Below are positions 1-7,727 of a stretch of DNA of 33,390 bases, one piece after another. A model generated the notes under the pieces. It was not told the DNA's origin, ran no database searches, and worked only from the letters and a program-made list of their open reading frames with translations. Numbering within the stretch: the stretch's first letter is position 1; each line of letters opens with the position of its first letter. Made by a program: the position numbers and the translations under genes. The stretch is from JACQQW01 sp964520655. Lineage in GTDB: Bacteria > Omnitrophota > Gorgyraeia > Zapsychrales > Fredricksoniimonadaceae. The stretch spans positions 1-33,390 of the forward strand of contig CAZFNI010000021.1 of NCBI GenBank assembly GCA_964520655.1, given 5' to 3'.

Positions 1-181
1 TCCGTTGGGATTAGCTAAAGGGGATTGGGATATTCTTTCATTGATCACCCAAGCTGCTGACTGCGGTTTTTCTTATCGAGCATCAAAAGATGTATTTACT
101 GATATTTCGACGAATATTGGGGCTTTTGCCGGTCTAACGTATGACACAATTGGTGAAACAGGTCAGTTGCTCAATAAATAA
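1..181 (+). CDS. nuoG: NADH-quinone oxidoreductase subunit G, C-terminal end (partial)
   Basis: This is an open frame entering from the left edge (first full codon at base 2) and ending with TAA at 179-181, leaving 59 residues. The visible peptide includes GDWDILSLITQAADCG and an acidic, hydrophobic tail. NuoG is the large peripheral-arm subunit that carries Fe-S clusters and a molybdopterin-oxidoreductase-like fold. None of its diagnostic cysteines lie in this fragment. The assignment therefore rests on position directly before nuoH and on a tail that looks like the end of NuoG. nuoH starts 5 bases after the stop, so the two are co-transcribed. Another complex I-associated protein in this slot cannot be excluded. 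Confidence 0.7.
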   Translation, partial: PLGLAKGDWDILSLITQAADCGFSYRASKDVFTDISTNIGAFAGLTYDTIGETGQLLNK

Positions 182-186
182 ACGAT

Positions 187-1269
187 ATGAATGATATCTT
201 GATAAAAATTGGTTTAGCGGGTGGTGCTGTCTTAGGCGCGTTCGGTATTGCAGGGCTGTTGACCTGGGTTGAACGCAAGCAGAGCGCTCTGATGCAGGAC
301 CGTATCGGAGCCAACCGGGCAAAGATCTTCGGCCTTAAAGTACTTGGACTCTTTCACGCGATCGCGGATGTCTTAAAGATGTTAAGCAAGGAGGAGTTCA
401 TCCCCGCAGGTGCTAATAAGTTCTTGTTCAATCTGGCGCCCTATTTGTCTGTAACTTTTGCGCTTGTCGGTTTTGCGGCTATTCCTTTTGGGGATACGCT
501 CATCATAGGCGGCAAAGCCATTGAATTTCAGGCGGCGCATTTGAACATCGCGCTTATTTTTATTTTCGCCATGATGTCCATGGGTGTCTATGGCGTTGTC
601 CTGGCAGGTTTTTCATCCAATAACAATTATGCATTCTTAGGTGGGATGCGCGCGGCAGCCCAGATGATCGCTTATGAAGTCACGATGGGTGCAGCCATCA
701 TGGGGATCATCATGGTGTATAATACACTTGATCTGCAGGAATTGGTCCGCGCCCAGGGACAATATCTCATGGGTGGGTGGCTTCCCAAATGGGGGATCTT
801 TGTCCAGCCGCTGGCGTTCATTTTATTCTTTACTGCCGCGACCGCAGAGACCAAGCGTACGCCTTTTGACCTTCCTGAGGGTGAATCCGAGATCATCGGA
901 TATTTTGTGGAGTACAGCGGGATGAAATTCGGGATGTTCTTTATGGCGGATCTGATCGAAACAGTTTTAGTGGCTGCCCTTATGACCACACTGTTCTTAG
1001 GCGGATGGCAGGTGCTGTATCTGCACCCAGATGGTTTCCACTTCCCCTGGGGTCAATTCATCGCCCTTTCCAATCTCACGGTAGTTTTGCTTGGCGTTGT
1101 CGCCTTTTTCATTAAACTCAGTTTCTTTATCTTTGTCTTAATGGCGATACGCTGGACATTGCCGAGGTTCCGTTACGACCAGCTGATGCATTTAGGCTGG
1201 AAGATACTGCTGCCGGCATCTTTGGTCAATATCGCGATAACGGCGGTGGTTATCGTTTTACTAAGGTAG
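187..1269 (+). CDS. nuoH: NADH-quinone oxidoreductase subunit H
   Basis: NuoH is the membrane subunit that joins the peripheral arm of complex I to the proton-pumping arm and helps form the quinone chamber. The 360-residue product is almost entirely hydrophobic, as expected for about eight membrane helices. It shows the family signatures ERKQSALMQDR near residues 29-39 and AETKRTPFDLPEGESE from about residue 220, the latter being the charged loop near the quinone site. The length is normal for NuoH. It lies 5 bases after nuoG and 3 bases before nuoI, so the order G-H-I is canonical here. The ATG at 187 has only a weak ribosome-binding site, so translation is probably coupled to nuoG. Confidence 0.97.
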   Translation: MNDILIKIGLAGGAVLGAFGIAGLLTWVERKQSALMQDRIGANRAKIFGLKVLGLFHAIADVLKMLSKEEFIPAGANKFLFNLAPYLSVTFALVGFAAIPFGDTLIIGGKAIEFQAAHLNIALIFIFAMMSMGVYGVVLAGFSSNNNYAFLGGMRAAAQMIAYEVTMGAAIMGIIMVYNTLDLQELVRAQGQYLMGGWLPKWGIFVQPLAFILFFTAATAETKRTPFDLPEGESEIIGYFVEYSGMKFGMFFMADLIETVLVAALMTTLFLGGWQVLYLHPDGFHFPWGQFIALSNLTVVLLGVVAFFIKLSFFIFVLMAIRWTLPRFRYDQLMHLGWKILLPASLVNIAITAVVIVLLR

Positions 1270-1272
1270 AAT

Positions 1273-1866
1273 ATGGACAATCAATCACAGCATCCTGAAT
1301 TAGCGAAGTATTTTCAGAAGAACAGTGAATATGATCTTCTGCGCATTGCCCAAATGAAACGGGCATGGAAACAGGCTAATCGCCGGGAGTTGACCTGGTG
1401 GGAGAGTACCTATATCCCGTCGGTTGCCAGCGGTATCTGGACGACTTCCATGCATTTCTTCAGGAATTTCTTTTTGCACACATGCCATTTATTCGGGTTA
1501 ATGAAAAATGTCGATGCGGCAGTCACATTTCAATACCCGGAACAATCAAGGCCTTTGTCACCGCGTTTAAGGACCAGGCACCGTTTGATGAAAAGAGATG
1601 ATGGATCTCCACGTTGTGTAGCCTGCATGATGTGCGAAACCGTGTGTCCGGCCAGATGCATCAACATCACGGCTGCTGAACATCCTGATCCCAATATTGA
1701 GAAATTTCCATCTGAATTCAAGATCGATCTGGGTAAATGCGTGTATTGCGGTTTTTGCGTCGAGGTATGCCCTGAGGATGCTATCCGCATGGACACCAAG
1801 ATCCTTAATACTTCCGAGTATTCCCGCGACAGCATGATCTACGATAAAAAACGTCTGATGTCTTAA
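1273..1866 (+). CDS. nuoI: NADH-quinone oxidoreductase subunit I (2x[4Fe-4S])
   Basis: NuoI is the ferredoxin-like subunit that carries clusters N6a and N6b and passes electrons along the peripheral arm toward N2 and quinone. Two complete CxxCxxCxxxCP motifs are visible, at C115/C118/C121/C125 and C156/C159/C162/C166. The N-terminal third contains an amphipathic, membrane-facing stretch (WWESTYIPSVASG and following), usual for the family. At 197 residues the length is slightly above that of many bacterial NuoI proteins. The gene begins 3 bases after the nuoH stop and is the last plus-strand nuo gene. The usual next gene, nuoJ, is not downstream: J to N lie on the opposite strand and converge on this gene. 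Confidence 0.97.
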   Translation: MDNQSQHPELAKYFQKNSEYDLLRIAQMKRAWKQANRRELTWWESTYIPSVASGIWTTSMHFFRNFFLHTCHLFGLMKNVDAAVTFQYPEQSRPLSPRLRTRHRLMKRDDGSPRCVACMMCETVCPARCINITAAEHPDPNIEKFPSEFKIDLGKCVYCGFCVEVCPEDAIRMDTKILNTSEYSRDSMIYDKKRLMS

Positions 1867-1905
1867 GCCAATATGGCTTTCAAGGTCTTTATTTTTTCTT
1901 TCTTT
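1865..1905 (+). terminator. possible weak terminator after nuoI
   Basis: A short inverted repeat (AAGCC at 1865-1869 with GGCTT at 1875-1879) is followed by a T-rich tract around 1888-1905. The 5-bp stem is weak and the T-run starts several bases late, so this is only a candidate. The rest of the 155-bp convergent gap between nuoI and nuoN holds one more imperfect inverted repeat (TGTCA at 1981-1985, TGACA at 1999-2003) that could act on the minus-strand transcript. No gene is visible in the gap. Confidence 0.25.
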
Positions 1906-2021
1906 CTGATCACAGAATCTCTCCAGTGCTGTATTGCTGCCAGCGTTGTTGTGGGCAGGATATTCTATGTTTGTGTTAATTGTCAGTGAATTTACTGATG
2001 ACAGGAATCTTTATCTGGACG

Positions 2022-3470
2022 TTATAAAGATTGTGAAACAAAAACCTTCGCGGCCGTGATCGCTTCATTAAAGAACGGACCTGGTAGTATCCCCATCACA
2101 ACGATGCCCACCATCGCAGCAGCAAGCAAAAATCCCATAATCGCTGGAACAGGAATGCTTGTCGTATTTTTAGCTGGAGCTGTATAGATCCGCTGTGCGA
2201 CCTTAAGGTAATAGTAGACGGAGATGATGATGTTGGCTGTCGCGATCAGGGCCAGCCAAATATAACCGCTGTTGACGGTTGCGAGCAGCAGGGTAAATTT
2301 TCCGAAGAATCCAGCCAAGGGGGGAAGTCCGGCCAAAGAAACGAGAGCCAGCAGCATTGCTGCGCTTAGGAAATGTGAACGTTTAGCCAGGCCATTGTAA
2401 TCTTCAATATCATCACCAGGGATGATCCGGGATAAGAGGATGATCACCAGAAATGCCGCGAAACTGGAGAAAAGGTAGCCTAGCAGGTACAAATTGACAG
2501 CCGAGGCGCCAAGGATAGATCCAGCCGCGATACCCATCAGTAAATAACCTGCGTGGGCAATGCTGGAATAACCTAATAGGCGTTTAATATTCGTTTGGAA
2601 TATAGCAGCAAGGTTCCCGTAGGTCATAGTGACGGCAGAAAGCACGGCCAGCATAAAACTCCATTGTTCGTGCCAGGCCGGGAAGATCCCGTAGAATAAC
2701 CTTAGCATGATGATAAACCCTGTTGCTTTTGACCCAACGGCCAGCAGAGCGGTAACAGGTGTTGGTGCGCCTTGATAAACATCGGGCACCCACATGTGGA
2801 ACGGGACTGCCGCGATCTTAAAGCCGATGGCAGCGACTAAACAAACCAGACCAAAAAGGATCATCGGGGTCATGGCATGTGTGTCCGCATAAATGGCGAT
2901 ATCCGCAAAACGGGTGGAATGGGTTATCCCGTAAATAAAGCTCATGCCGTAAAGGAAAAAACCAGAGGACAGGGCACCGAGGATCAGGTATTTCATTCCG
3001 GCTTCGATAGATAGCTTATCGCTTTTAAGATAAGCTGTCATGACGTACAGGGAAATGGTGAGGATCTCGATAGCGATAAAAAGCAACAGCAGATCCGCCG
3101 CTGAGGCCGCAAAACACATCCCAAGCAAGGCCAGCCAGAGCAGGAAATAAAATTCATTACGCTGTTCGTTCGTTCCTTTAAAGAAGTGTTGTACCATGGC
3201 ACAGGTGAACGTCATGGCTGTCAAAAAGAACGCTTTGAAGTACCATGCCAGGGGATCCATGACGAACATGCCACCAAATGCTGCGCCGGTCACATGCTTT
3301 TGGGTAAGCCAGAAAAAGCTGATGGCCAGCAGAGTAAAGAAACTTAAAGTCCCGATCAAATGCTTCTTGAGGTCTTTGGGTAAAATGATCTCCAGGACGA
3401 TCAGGCTGACTAAAGCTGTTGTCATTAAGATCTCTAAATTCAGGATGGACCAATTTATCGTCGGGAACAT
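2022..3470 (-). CDS. nuoN: NADH-quinone oxidoreductase subunit N
   Basis: NuoN is one of three antiporter-like, proton-pumping membrane subunits of complex I. The 482-residue product has about fourteen predicted membrane helices and the Proton_antipo_M type core, including KIAAVPFHMWVPDVYQGAPT and SIAHAGYLLMG in the channel region. The length is typical. It is the last gene of the minus-strand block J-K-L-M-N and starts 2 bases after the nuoM stop, so translation is probably coupled. Its end faces the end of nuoI across a 155-bp gap. Confidence 0.97.
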   Translation of the reverse strand: MFPTINWSILNLEILMTTALVSLIVLEIILPKDLKKHLIGTLSFFTLLAISFFWLTQKHVTGAAFGGMFVMDPLAWYFKAFFLTAMTFTCAMVQHFFKGTNEQRNEFYFLLWLALLGMCFAASAADLLLLFIAIEILTISLYVMTAYLKSDKLSIEAGMKYLILGALSSGFFLYGMSFIYGITHSTRFADIAIYADTHAMTPMILFGLVCLVAAIGFKIAAVPFHMWVPDVYQGAPTPVTALLAVGSKATGFIIMLRLFYGIFPAWHEQWSFMLAVLSAVTMTYGNLAAIFQTNIKRLLGYSSIAHAGYLLMGIAAGSILGASAVNLYLLGYLFSSFAAFLVIILLSRIIPGDDIEDYNGLAKRSHFLSAAMLLALVSLAGLPPLAGFFGKFTLLLATVNSGYIWLALIATANIIISVYYYLKVAQRIYTAPAKNTTSIPVPAIMGFLLAAAMVGIVVMGILPGPFFNEAITAAKVFVSQSL

Positions 3471-3472
3471 GC

Positions 3473-4948
3473 TTATAATGACCTCTGGGCAATTGTTTTG
3501 GTGCTTGAATCAATATGTTTTAGGACAAAGCTCGGCCAGCAGCCGACAAGGATCAAAATGATCAATAAAAGTAAGTATGGCAGTTTCGCGGATAATGTCG
3601 TGGTGTCCGCAAGTTTAGGAAGGTGAGGGTTCACAGGACCTTGAAAACCTGTACGGATCGTTTTTAACATATAGATCGCTGTGATAACAACCCCTAAGAC
3701 GGCAAAGACAGTTTGCCAGCGATACGCATCCCAGGCGGCAAGCAGTACTAAGATCTCCGCCGCAAAATTGGCGAAACCAGGAACGCCAGCAGAAGCTAAG
3801 GCCGCCATGATAAAACAGGTGCCAATAAAAGGCATTGATTTGATGATTCCGCCTAACTCATCTAAGTTGCGTGTTTTGGTTTGCTGCGAAATATACCCCA
3901 CCAGGGCAAAGGCCAGGGCGGCCATGATGCCGTGAGCGAACATCAATAAAACAACACCGTTGATACCAATGATGTTAAAACACGCGAGTCCAAGCAGAAT
4001 ATAACCCATATGGCTGCAGCTGGAATAACCCAGGACATATTTAATGTCTCTTTGGGTCAAGGCCACAAGACCACAGAAAATGATATTGACAACAGCCAGG
4101 GTTGCGATCAGGGGCATCCATTGATGCGCTGCTTCAGGCATTAACGTTATCGCAAATCGGATAATGGCATAAGCGCCCATTTTCTTTAAGACCCCAGCAT
4201 GCAACATGCTGATCGCTGTCGGGGCAGAGGCATAACCTTCCGGAGCCCAGGTATGGAAAGGCCACAGGGTCAAGGTGATGCCGAAGCCGAAGACGATCAA
4301 TGGGAAGATCCATTGTTGGAGTACTAAAGGTAGAGGATTGGTTGATAGATGTTCTTGCAGGGCGATCAGATCAAATGTCCATAAACCGGTGGAACAATAC
4401 AAGGCGATCAAGCCAACCAAAGCCAAGCCTGCGCCAGCGATCAAGTATAAGGTCAATTTCATTGCGGCGTATTCACGGTTGCCTGATCCCCAGATGAGCA
4501 TCATCAAGAATACCGGGATAGCTGCGACTTCGTGAAAGAAGTAGAAGAAAAAGACATCAAGGGAAAGAAATGCGCCATATGTGCCGATGACCGTAATCAG
4601 CAGCAGAATATAGTATTCTTTGATCCTGCTCTCGATATTATTGCTGATAAAAACCGCTGTCAAGGAAACAGCGCCGAGCAACAGCAGCATGAGTGAATTA
4701 ATGCCGTCAACCCCTAAATGAAAGGAAATGCCGATCGGAGCTGCCCAGGGAAGATTGACAATGAACTGATAACCGCCCAAATGCTGGTCATAAGCGGTAA
4801 AGACCCATACCGCGAGTAAAAATGGGATAGCGATCGCCGTGATCGCTATCTGGCGGATCAAGGCGGTTTTGTTCTGAGGGACAAAGAATAAAAGGAGAAG
4901 TCCTAATGTCGGTAAAGTTAACAGATATGTCAGGTTAGGTAATATCAT
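3473..4948 (-). CDS. nuoM: NADH-quinone oxidoreductase subunit M
   Basis: NuoM is the middle antiporter-like proton-pumping subunit of complex I. The 491-residue product is polytopic and shows FFYFFHEVAAIPVFLMMLIWG, with the glutamate expected in helix 5, and TLWPFHTWAPEGYASAPTA in the core domain. I start it at 4948 (MILPNLTYLL) because this ATG overlaps the nuoL stop as ATGA and begins with a normal hydrophobic helix. The reading frame stays open upstream to 5065, but that extension is hydrophilic and cysteine/arginine-rich and lies inside nuoL, so I treat it as non-coding in this frame. The gene sits between nuoL and nuoN in canonical order. Confidence 0.96.
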   Translation of the reverse strand: MILPNLTYLLTLPTLGLLLLFFVPQNKTALIRQIAITAIAIPFLLAVWVFTAYDQHLGGYQFIVNLPWAAPIGISFHLGVDGINSLMLLLLGAVSLTAVFISNNIESRIKEYYILLLITVIGTYGAFLSLDVFFFYFFHEVAAIPVFLMMLIWGSGNREYAAMKLTLYLIAGAGLALVGLIALYCSTGLWTFDLIALQEHLSTNPLPLVLQQWIFPLIVFGFGITLTLWPFHTWAPEGYASAPTAISMLHAGVLKKMGAYAIIRFAITLMPEAAHQWMPLIATLAVVNIIFCGLVALTQRDIKYVLGYSSCSHMGYILLGLACFNIIGINGVVLLMFAHGIMAALAFALVGYISQQTKTRNLDELGGIIKSMPFIGTCFIMAALASAGVPGFANFAAEILVLLAAWDAYRWQTVFAVLGVVITAIYMLKTIRTGFQGPVNPHLPKLADTTTLSAKLPYLLLLIILILVGCWPSFVLKHIDSSTKTIAQRSL

Positions 4949-6786
4949 AAGTTGATAACCAGAAAAATATAAATGGCGATGACCCCTAAAACAAAAACAA
5001 GTGCGTATAACTGGACTAATCCGGTCTGGAATGTGCGCAGCATTTTGCCTGTTGTTTGCGCGCAATCCGTCAGAGCATGAACGCCATGGCGGTCAATAAC
5101 GATCTTTTCAAACCAGGATAATGTCGCAGCAAAAGTCTGCTGGACGCGGTTCACATACCACGTATATACATCATCAAAGTAATATTTATTTTTAAGGACT
5201 TTATAGAATCCGCCTAAAGTATTTTCCAGGGGGTCAATAGTTGGCTTTTGACTGTACATGACAAATGAGATCAATAGCCCCAGAACACCAACAGCCGAGG
5301 AAATGAGCGCGACCGTCATATTGATAGGCACATGCTCTCCCTGTGGGTAAAGAAAATGCGGTATGCCGATAAATCCACCAATAACGGATAAGACGCTTAA
5401 GAATATTAAAGGAAAGGTCATCACCGATGGTGATTCATGTGTATGGTCTTTGGGCGCAGGGTTTCCCCAGAAAGCCACCCAGAACAAGCGCCCCATATAA
5501 AAGGAAGTCAGCGCAGAAGCGGCAGTGGCTAAAACGTATAAAATGCTATTGTGTTCAAAAGCAAGTCCCAAGATCTCATCTTTGCTCCAGAAGCCGCTTA
5601 AAGGCCAAATGCCGCAGAGGGCCAAAGTCCCAATGAGAAAGGTGACACCGGTGATCGGCATGGTCTTGAGAAGTCCGCGCATTTTCCAGATATTTTGTTC
5701 GTGATGCAAGCCATAGATCACGCTGCCCGCACCCAAGAATAACAAGGCCTTAAAGAAAGCATGAGTGGTTAAGTGGTACATACCAGGCATGGGGCCGCCT
5801 AAACCTAATGCCATGACCATCAACCCCAACTGGCTTAGAGTGGAGTAGGCGAGGATGCGTTTGATATCGTTCTCAACGATTGCAAGCGTTGCGGCCATCA
5901 AGGCTGTTATACCACCGACAAAGGCAATGATGTGAAGGGCATAGGTCAATGGTTCGAAAATAAAAAATGTGCGCGCCAAAAGGTATACACCCGCCGCCAC
6001 CATCGTTGCCGCATGGATCAACGCGCTGACTGGGGTGGGGCCTTCCATGGCATCCGCGAGCCATACATGCAGGGGGACTTGCGCGGATTTACCGACAACG
6101 CCGCAAAACAGCAGTAATGCCGCGATGGTCAATAAATGAGGATCAATGTGAGCGATGGACTGAGCAATATCTGTCAGATTAAAGCTGCGGCCCTGGCCTA
6201 TGTCCGATAAGCTCCAGAGCATGATGATGCCGCAAAGAAAACCAAAATCCGCCAAACGGTTGACCATGAATGCTTTGACCCCGGCATCAGCAGCAGAAGG
6301 CTTATGGTACCAGAAACCAATGAGCAGATAGGAACTTAAACCGACCAGTTCCCAGAACATGAACAACTGGATGAAATTATTGGAAAGGACGATCCCGATC
6401 ATCGAGAAAGCAAAGAGGCTTAAATACGCAAAGAAGCGCGGCATGCTGGGATCATCGGCCATGTAACCCCTGGAATAAATGAAGATCGCACTGCCGACGC
6501 CGGTCACGACAAGCATCATCATGATGGCCAATGGATTGACCAAAAATCCAAAGTTGATGACGAATTGATCCAATTGGATCCAGTTGATGGATTGCTGTAC
6601 CTGGACGGATGTATGACCTAAGAAAATGCCTTTAGCAGTAATGATGGTACCTATAAAGGAGATGAGAATGCCGGCGATCGCGGTCAAAGAACTTAAGTTC
6701 TTTGATCTCAGAAAAAATAATGTGATGAGCCCGAAGGCCGCCAGCGGAGCAAAAAAAGTGATCCAGATGATATTGACGTCTACCAT
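4945..6786 (-). CDS. nuoL: NADH-quinone oxidoreductase subunit L
   Basis: NuoL is the distal antiporter-like proton pump of complex I, with a long lateral helix at its C-terminus. The 613-residue product shows MFWELVGLSSYLLIGFWY (helix 5 glutamate) and GKSAQVPLHVWLADAMEGPT followed by VSALIHAATMVAAGVYLLAR, both typical of the NuoL/MrpA core. The C-terminal part ends in a single hydrophobic helix (LYALVFVLGVIAIYIFLVI), consistent with the end of the lateral helix. The length is normal. Its start overlaps nuoK by 7 bases and its stop overlaps nuoM by 4, indicating tight translational coupling. Confidence 0.97.
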   Translation of the reverse strand: MVDVNIIWITFFAPLAAFGLITLFFLRSKNLSSLTAIAGILISFIGTIITAKGIFLGHTSVQVQQSINWIQLDQFVINFGFLVNPLAIMMMLVVTGVGSAIFIYSRGYMADDPSMPRFFAYLSLFAFSMIGIVLSNNFIQLFMFWELVGLSSYLLIGFWYHKPSAADAGVKAFMVNRLADFGFLCGIIMLWSLSDIGQGRSFNLTDIAQSIAHIDPHLLTIAALLLFCGVVGKSAQVPLHVWLADAMEGPTPVSALIHAATMVAAGVYLLARTFFIFEPLTYALHIIAFVGGITALMAATLAIVENDIKRILAYSTLSQLGLMVMALGLGGPMPGMYHLTTHAFFKALLFLGAGSVIYGLHHEQNIWKMRGLLKTMPITGVTFLIGTLALCGIWPLSGFWSKDEILGLAFEHNSILYVLATAASALTSFYMGRLFWVAFWGNPAPKDHTHESPSVMTFPLIFLSVLSVIGGFIGIPHFLYPQGEHVPINMTVALISSAVGVLGLLISFVMYSQKPTIDPLENTLGGFYKVLKNKYYFDDVYTWYVNRVQQTFAATLSWFEKIVIDRHGVHALTDCAQTTGKMLRTFQTGLVQLYALVFVLGVIAIYIFLVINL

Positions 6787-7082
6787 TTTAATTCCTTTAG
6801 ATCATCAGCCTGGATGGTGAGTAGCCTGCGGTACATCAAGACAACGATGGCCAAGCCGACAGCCACTTCCGCGGCTGCCACAAGAATGATAAAGAAAACG
6901 ATCAGCTGGCCGTCATAGTCCCCATTAAATTTAGAGAAACTTACAAATGATAAATTGGATGCCGCCAATAAAAGTTCGAGTGACAGGAGTACTTTTAAAA
7001 CATTGCGGCTAGTGGTGACACCAATGATCCCGATCGTAAAGATTATGCCGCTTAATATAAGATAGAAGGACAATGGAACCAT
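6780..7082 (-). CDS. nuoK: NADH-quinone oxidoreductase subunit K
   Basis: NuoK is a small three-helix membrane subunit of complex I related to MrpC/MnhC. The 100-residue product carries the two buried glutamates used for proton transfer, at E36 (SLELLLAASN) and E72 (AAAEVAVGLAIVV), exactly at the usual positions. It overlaps nuoJ by one base and nuoL by seven. The length is standard. Confidence 0.97.
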   Translation of the reverse strand: MVPLSFYLILSGIIFTIGIIGVTTSRNVLKVLLSLELLLAASNLSFVSFSKFNGDYDGQLIVFFIILVAAAEVAVGLAIVVLMYRRLLTIQADDLKELKW

Positions 7083-7597
7083 CAGGCGTTTTCCTTTCCT
7101 GTGCTAAAAGCGCCCTGGGCTAATGATACAATACCGAAAATGGCGATCAGCAGCAGCAAAGAGGTTAATTCAAAGGGTAGTAAATAATCGGTGAACAGGA
7201 TCTTCCCAACGATCTCGATGGTGCCGCGCAGCGTCGTTGGCTCAGATGTTTGTGCGGCTAAAAAACTTTTTATAGCGAAATAAATGGTTGAGGCCAAAAG
7301 GATTCCTGCACCTATTCCCAGAAATTTGAAACGGCTTTGCTGAGCGGTCGTTAAAGACGCGGCATTGAGGTTAAGGCACATGACCATGAATAAAAAGAAG
7401 ATGAGGACGGCGCCTGCATAGACCAGCAAAAGGATGATCCCTACAAAATAAGCTTCTAATAAGATAAATAGAGAAGATAGGGAGAATATCGCCAGGACCA
7501 GGGAGAGAACATTGTATAAGGGGTTACGTGCCAGCACGACACAAATGCTTGCAAAAATAAGGACAGCCGCTAGAGCAAAGAAAAAATATAAGGACAT
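7082..7597 (-). CDS. nuoJ: NADH-quinone oxidoreductase subunit J
   Basis: NuoJ is a five-helix membrane subunit of complex I located near NuoA, H and K. The 171-residue product begins MSLYFFFALAAVLIFASICV and contains NPLYNVLSLVLAIFSLSSLF and GIILLLVYAGAVLIFFLFMVM, the helix-3 region with its conserved pi-bulge type sequence. It is the first gene of the minus-strand nuoJKLMN block, so the promoter of that block must lie in the AT-rich gap to mrp. No clear Shine-Dalgarno sequence precedes the ATG at 7597. Confidence 0.95.
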   Translation of the reverse strand: MSLYFFFALAAVLIFASICVVLARNPLYNVLSLVLAIFSLSSLFILLEAYFVGIILLLVYAGAVLIFFLFMVMCLNLNAASLTTAQQSRFKFLGIGAGILLASTIYFAIKSFLAAQTSEPTTLRGTIEIVGKILFTDYLLPFELTSLLLLIAIFGIVSLAQGAFSTGKENA

Positions 7598-7633
7598 GTT
7601 TTGGGATTAAGGTTTAAGGATTTATATCCAATC

Positions 7634-7661
7634 AATATATGTGTTTAGAGTAAAAGAACAA
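7634..7661 (-). promoter_or_regulatory. candidate promoter of nuoJKLMN
   Basis: On the minus strand TTGTTC (7661-7656) is followed after 16 bases by TATATT (7639-7634), leaving a leader of about 30 bases to nuoJ. The -35 match is poor and the whole gap is AT-rich, so other placements are possible, for example TATAAA at 7626-7621. That nuoJ needs its own promoter is certain from gene orientation; the exact site is not. Confidence 0.25.
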
Positions 7662-7691
7662 GTCAATAAAGTGTCAATTTTTGAAAAAAAA

Positions 7692-7720
7692 AGAACAAGG
7701 TTAAAAAAATATCCTATAAT
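7692..7720 (+). promoter_or_regulatory. candidate promoter of mrp with TATAAT 7 nt before the ATG
   Basis: A perfect -10 hexamer TATAAT lies at 7715-7720, with a weak -35 candidate AGAACA at 7692-7697 (17-bp spacer). The ATG of mrp at 7728 is only 7 bases further on, so transcription from this promoter would begin at or next to the start codon and give a leaderless mRNA. The -10 match is clear. The -35 is poor. Confidence 0.4.
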
Positions 7721-7727
7721 AGGCGCC

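Noticed and set aside
672..989. Long antisense open frames such as this one inside nuoH and similar frames inside other genes
   Set aside because: They mirror conserved genes on the opposite strand or another frame, have no family motifs and no ribosome-binding sites.
4949..5065. N-terminal extension of nuoM (39 residues)
   Set aside because: It lies within nuoL, is hydrophilic and cysteine/arginine-rich, and the ATG at 4948 overlaps the nuoL stop as expected for coupled genes.
7641..7727. 29-residue extension of mrp
   Set aside because: It is lysine-rich and unlike the family, spans a perfect TATAAT and has no ribosome-binding site. The family normally begins close to the P-loop when DUF59 is absent.
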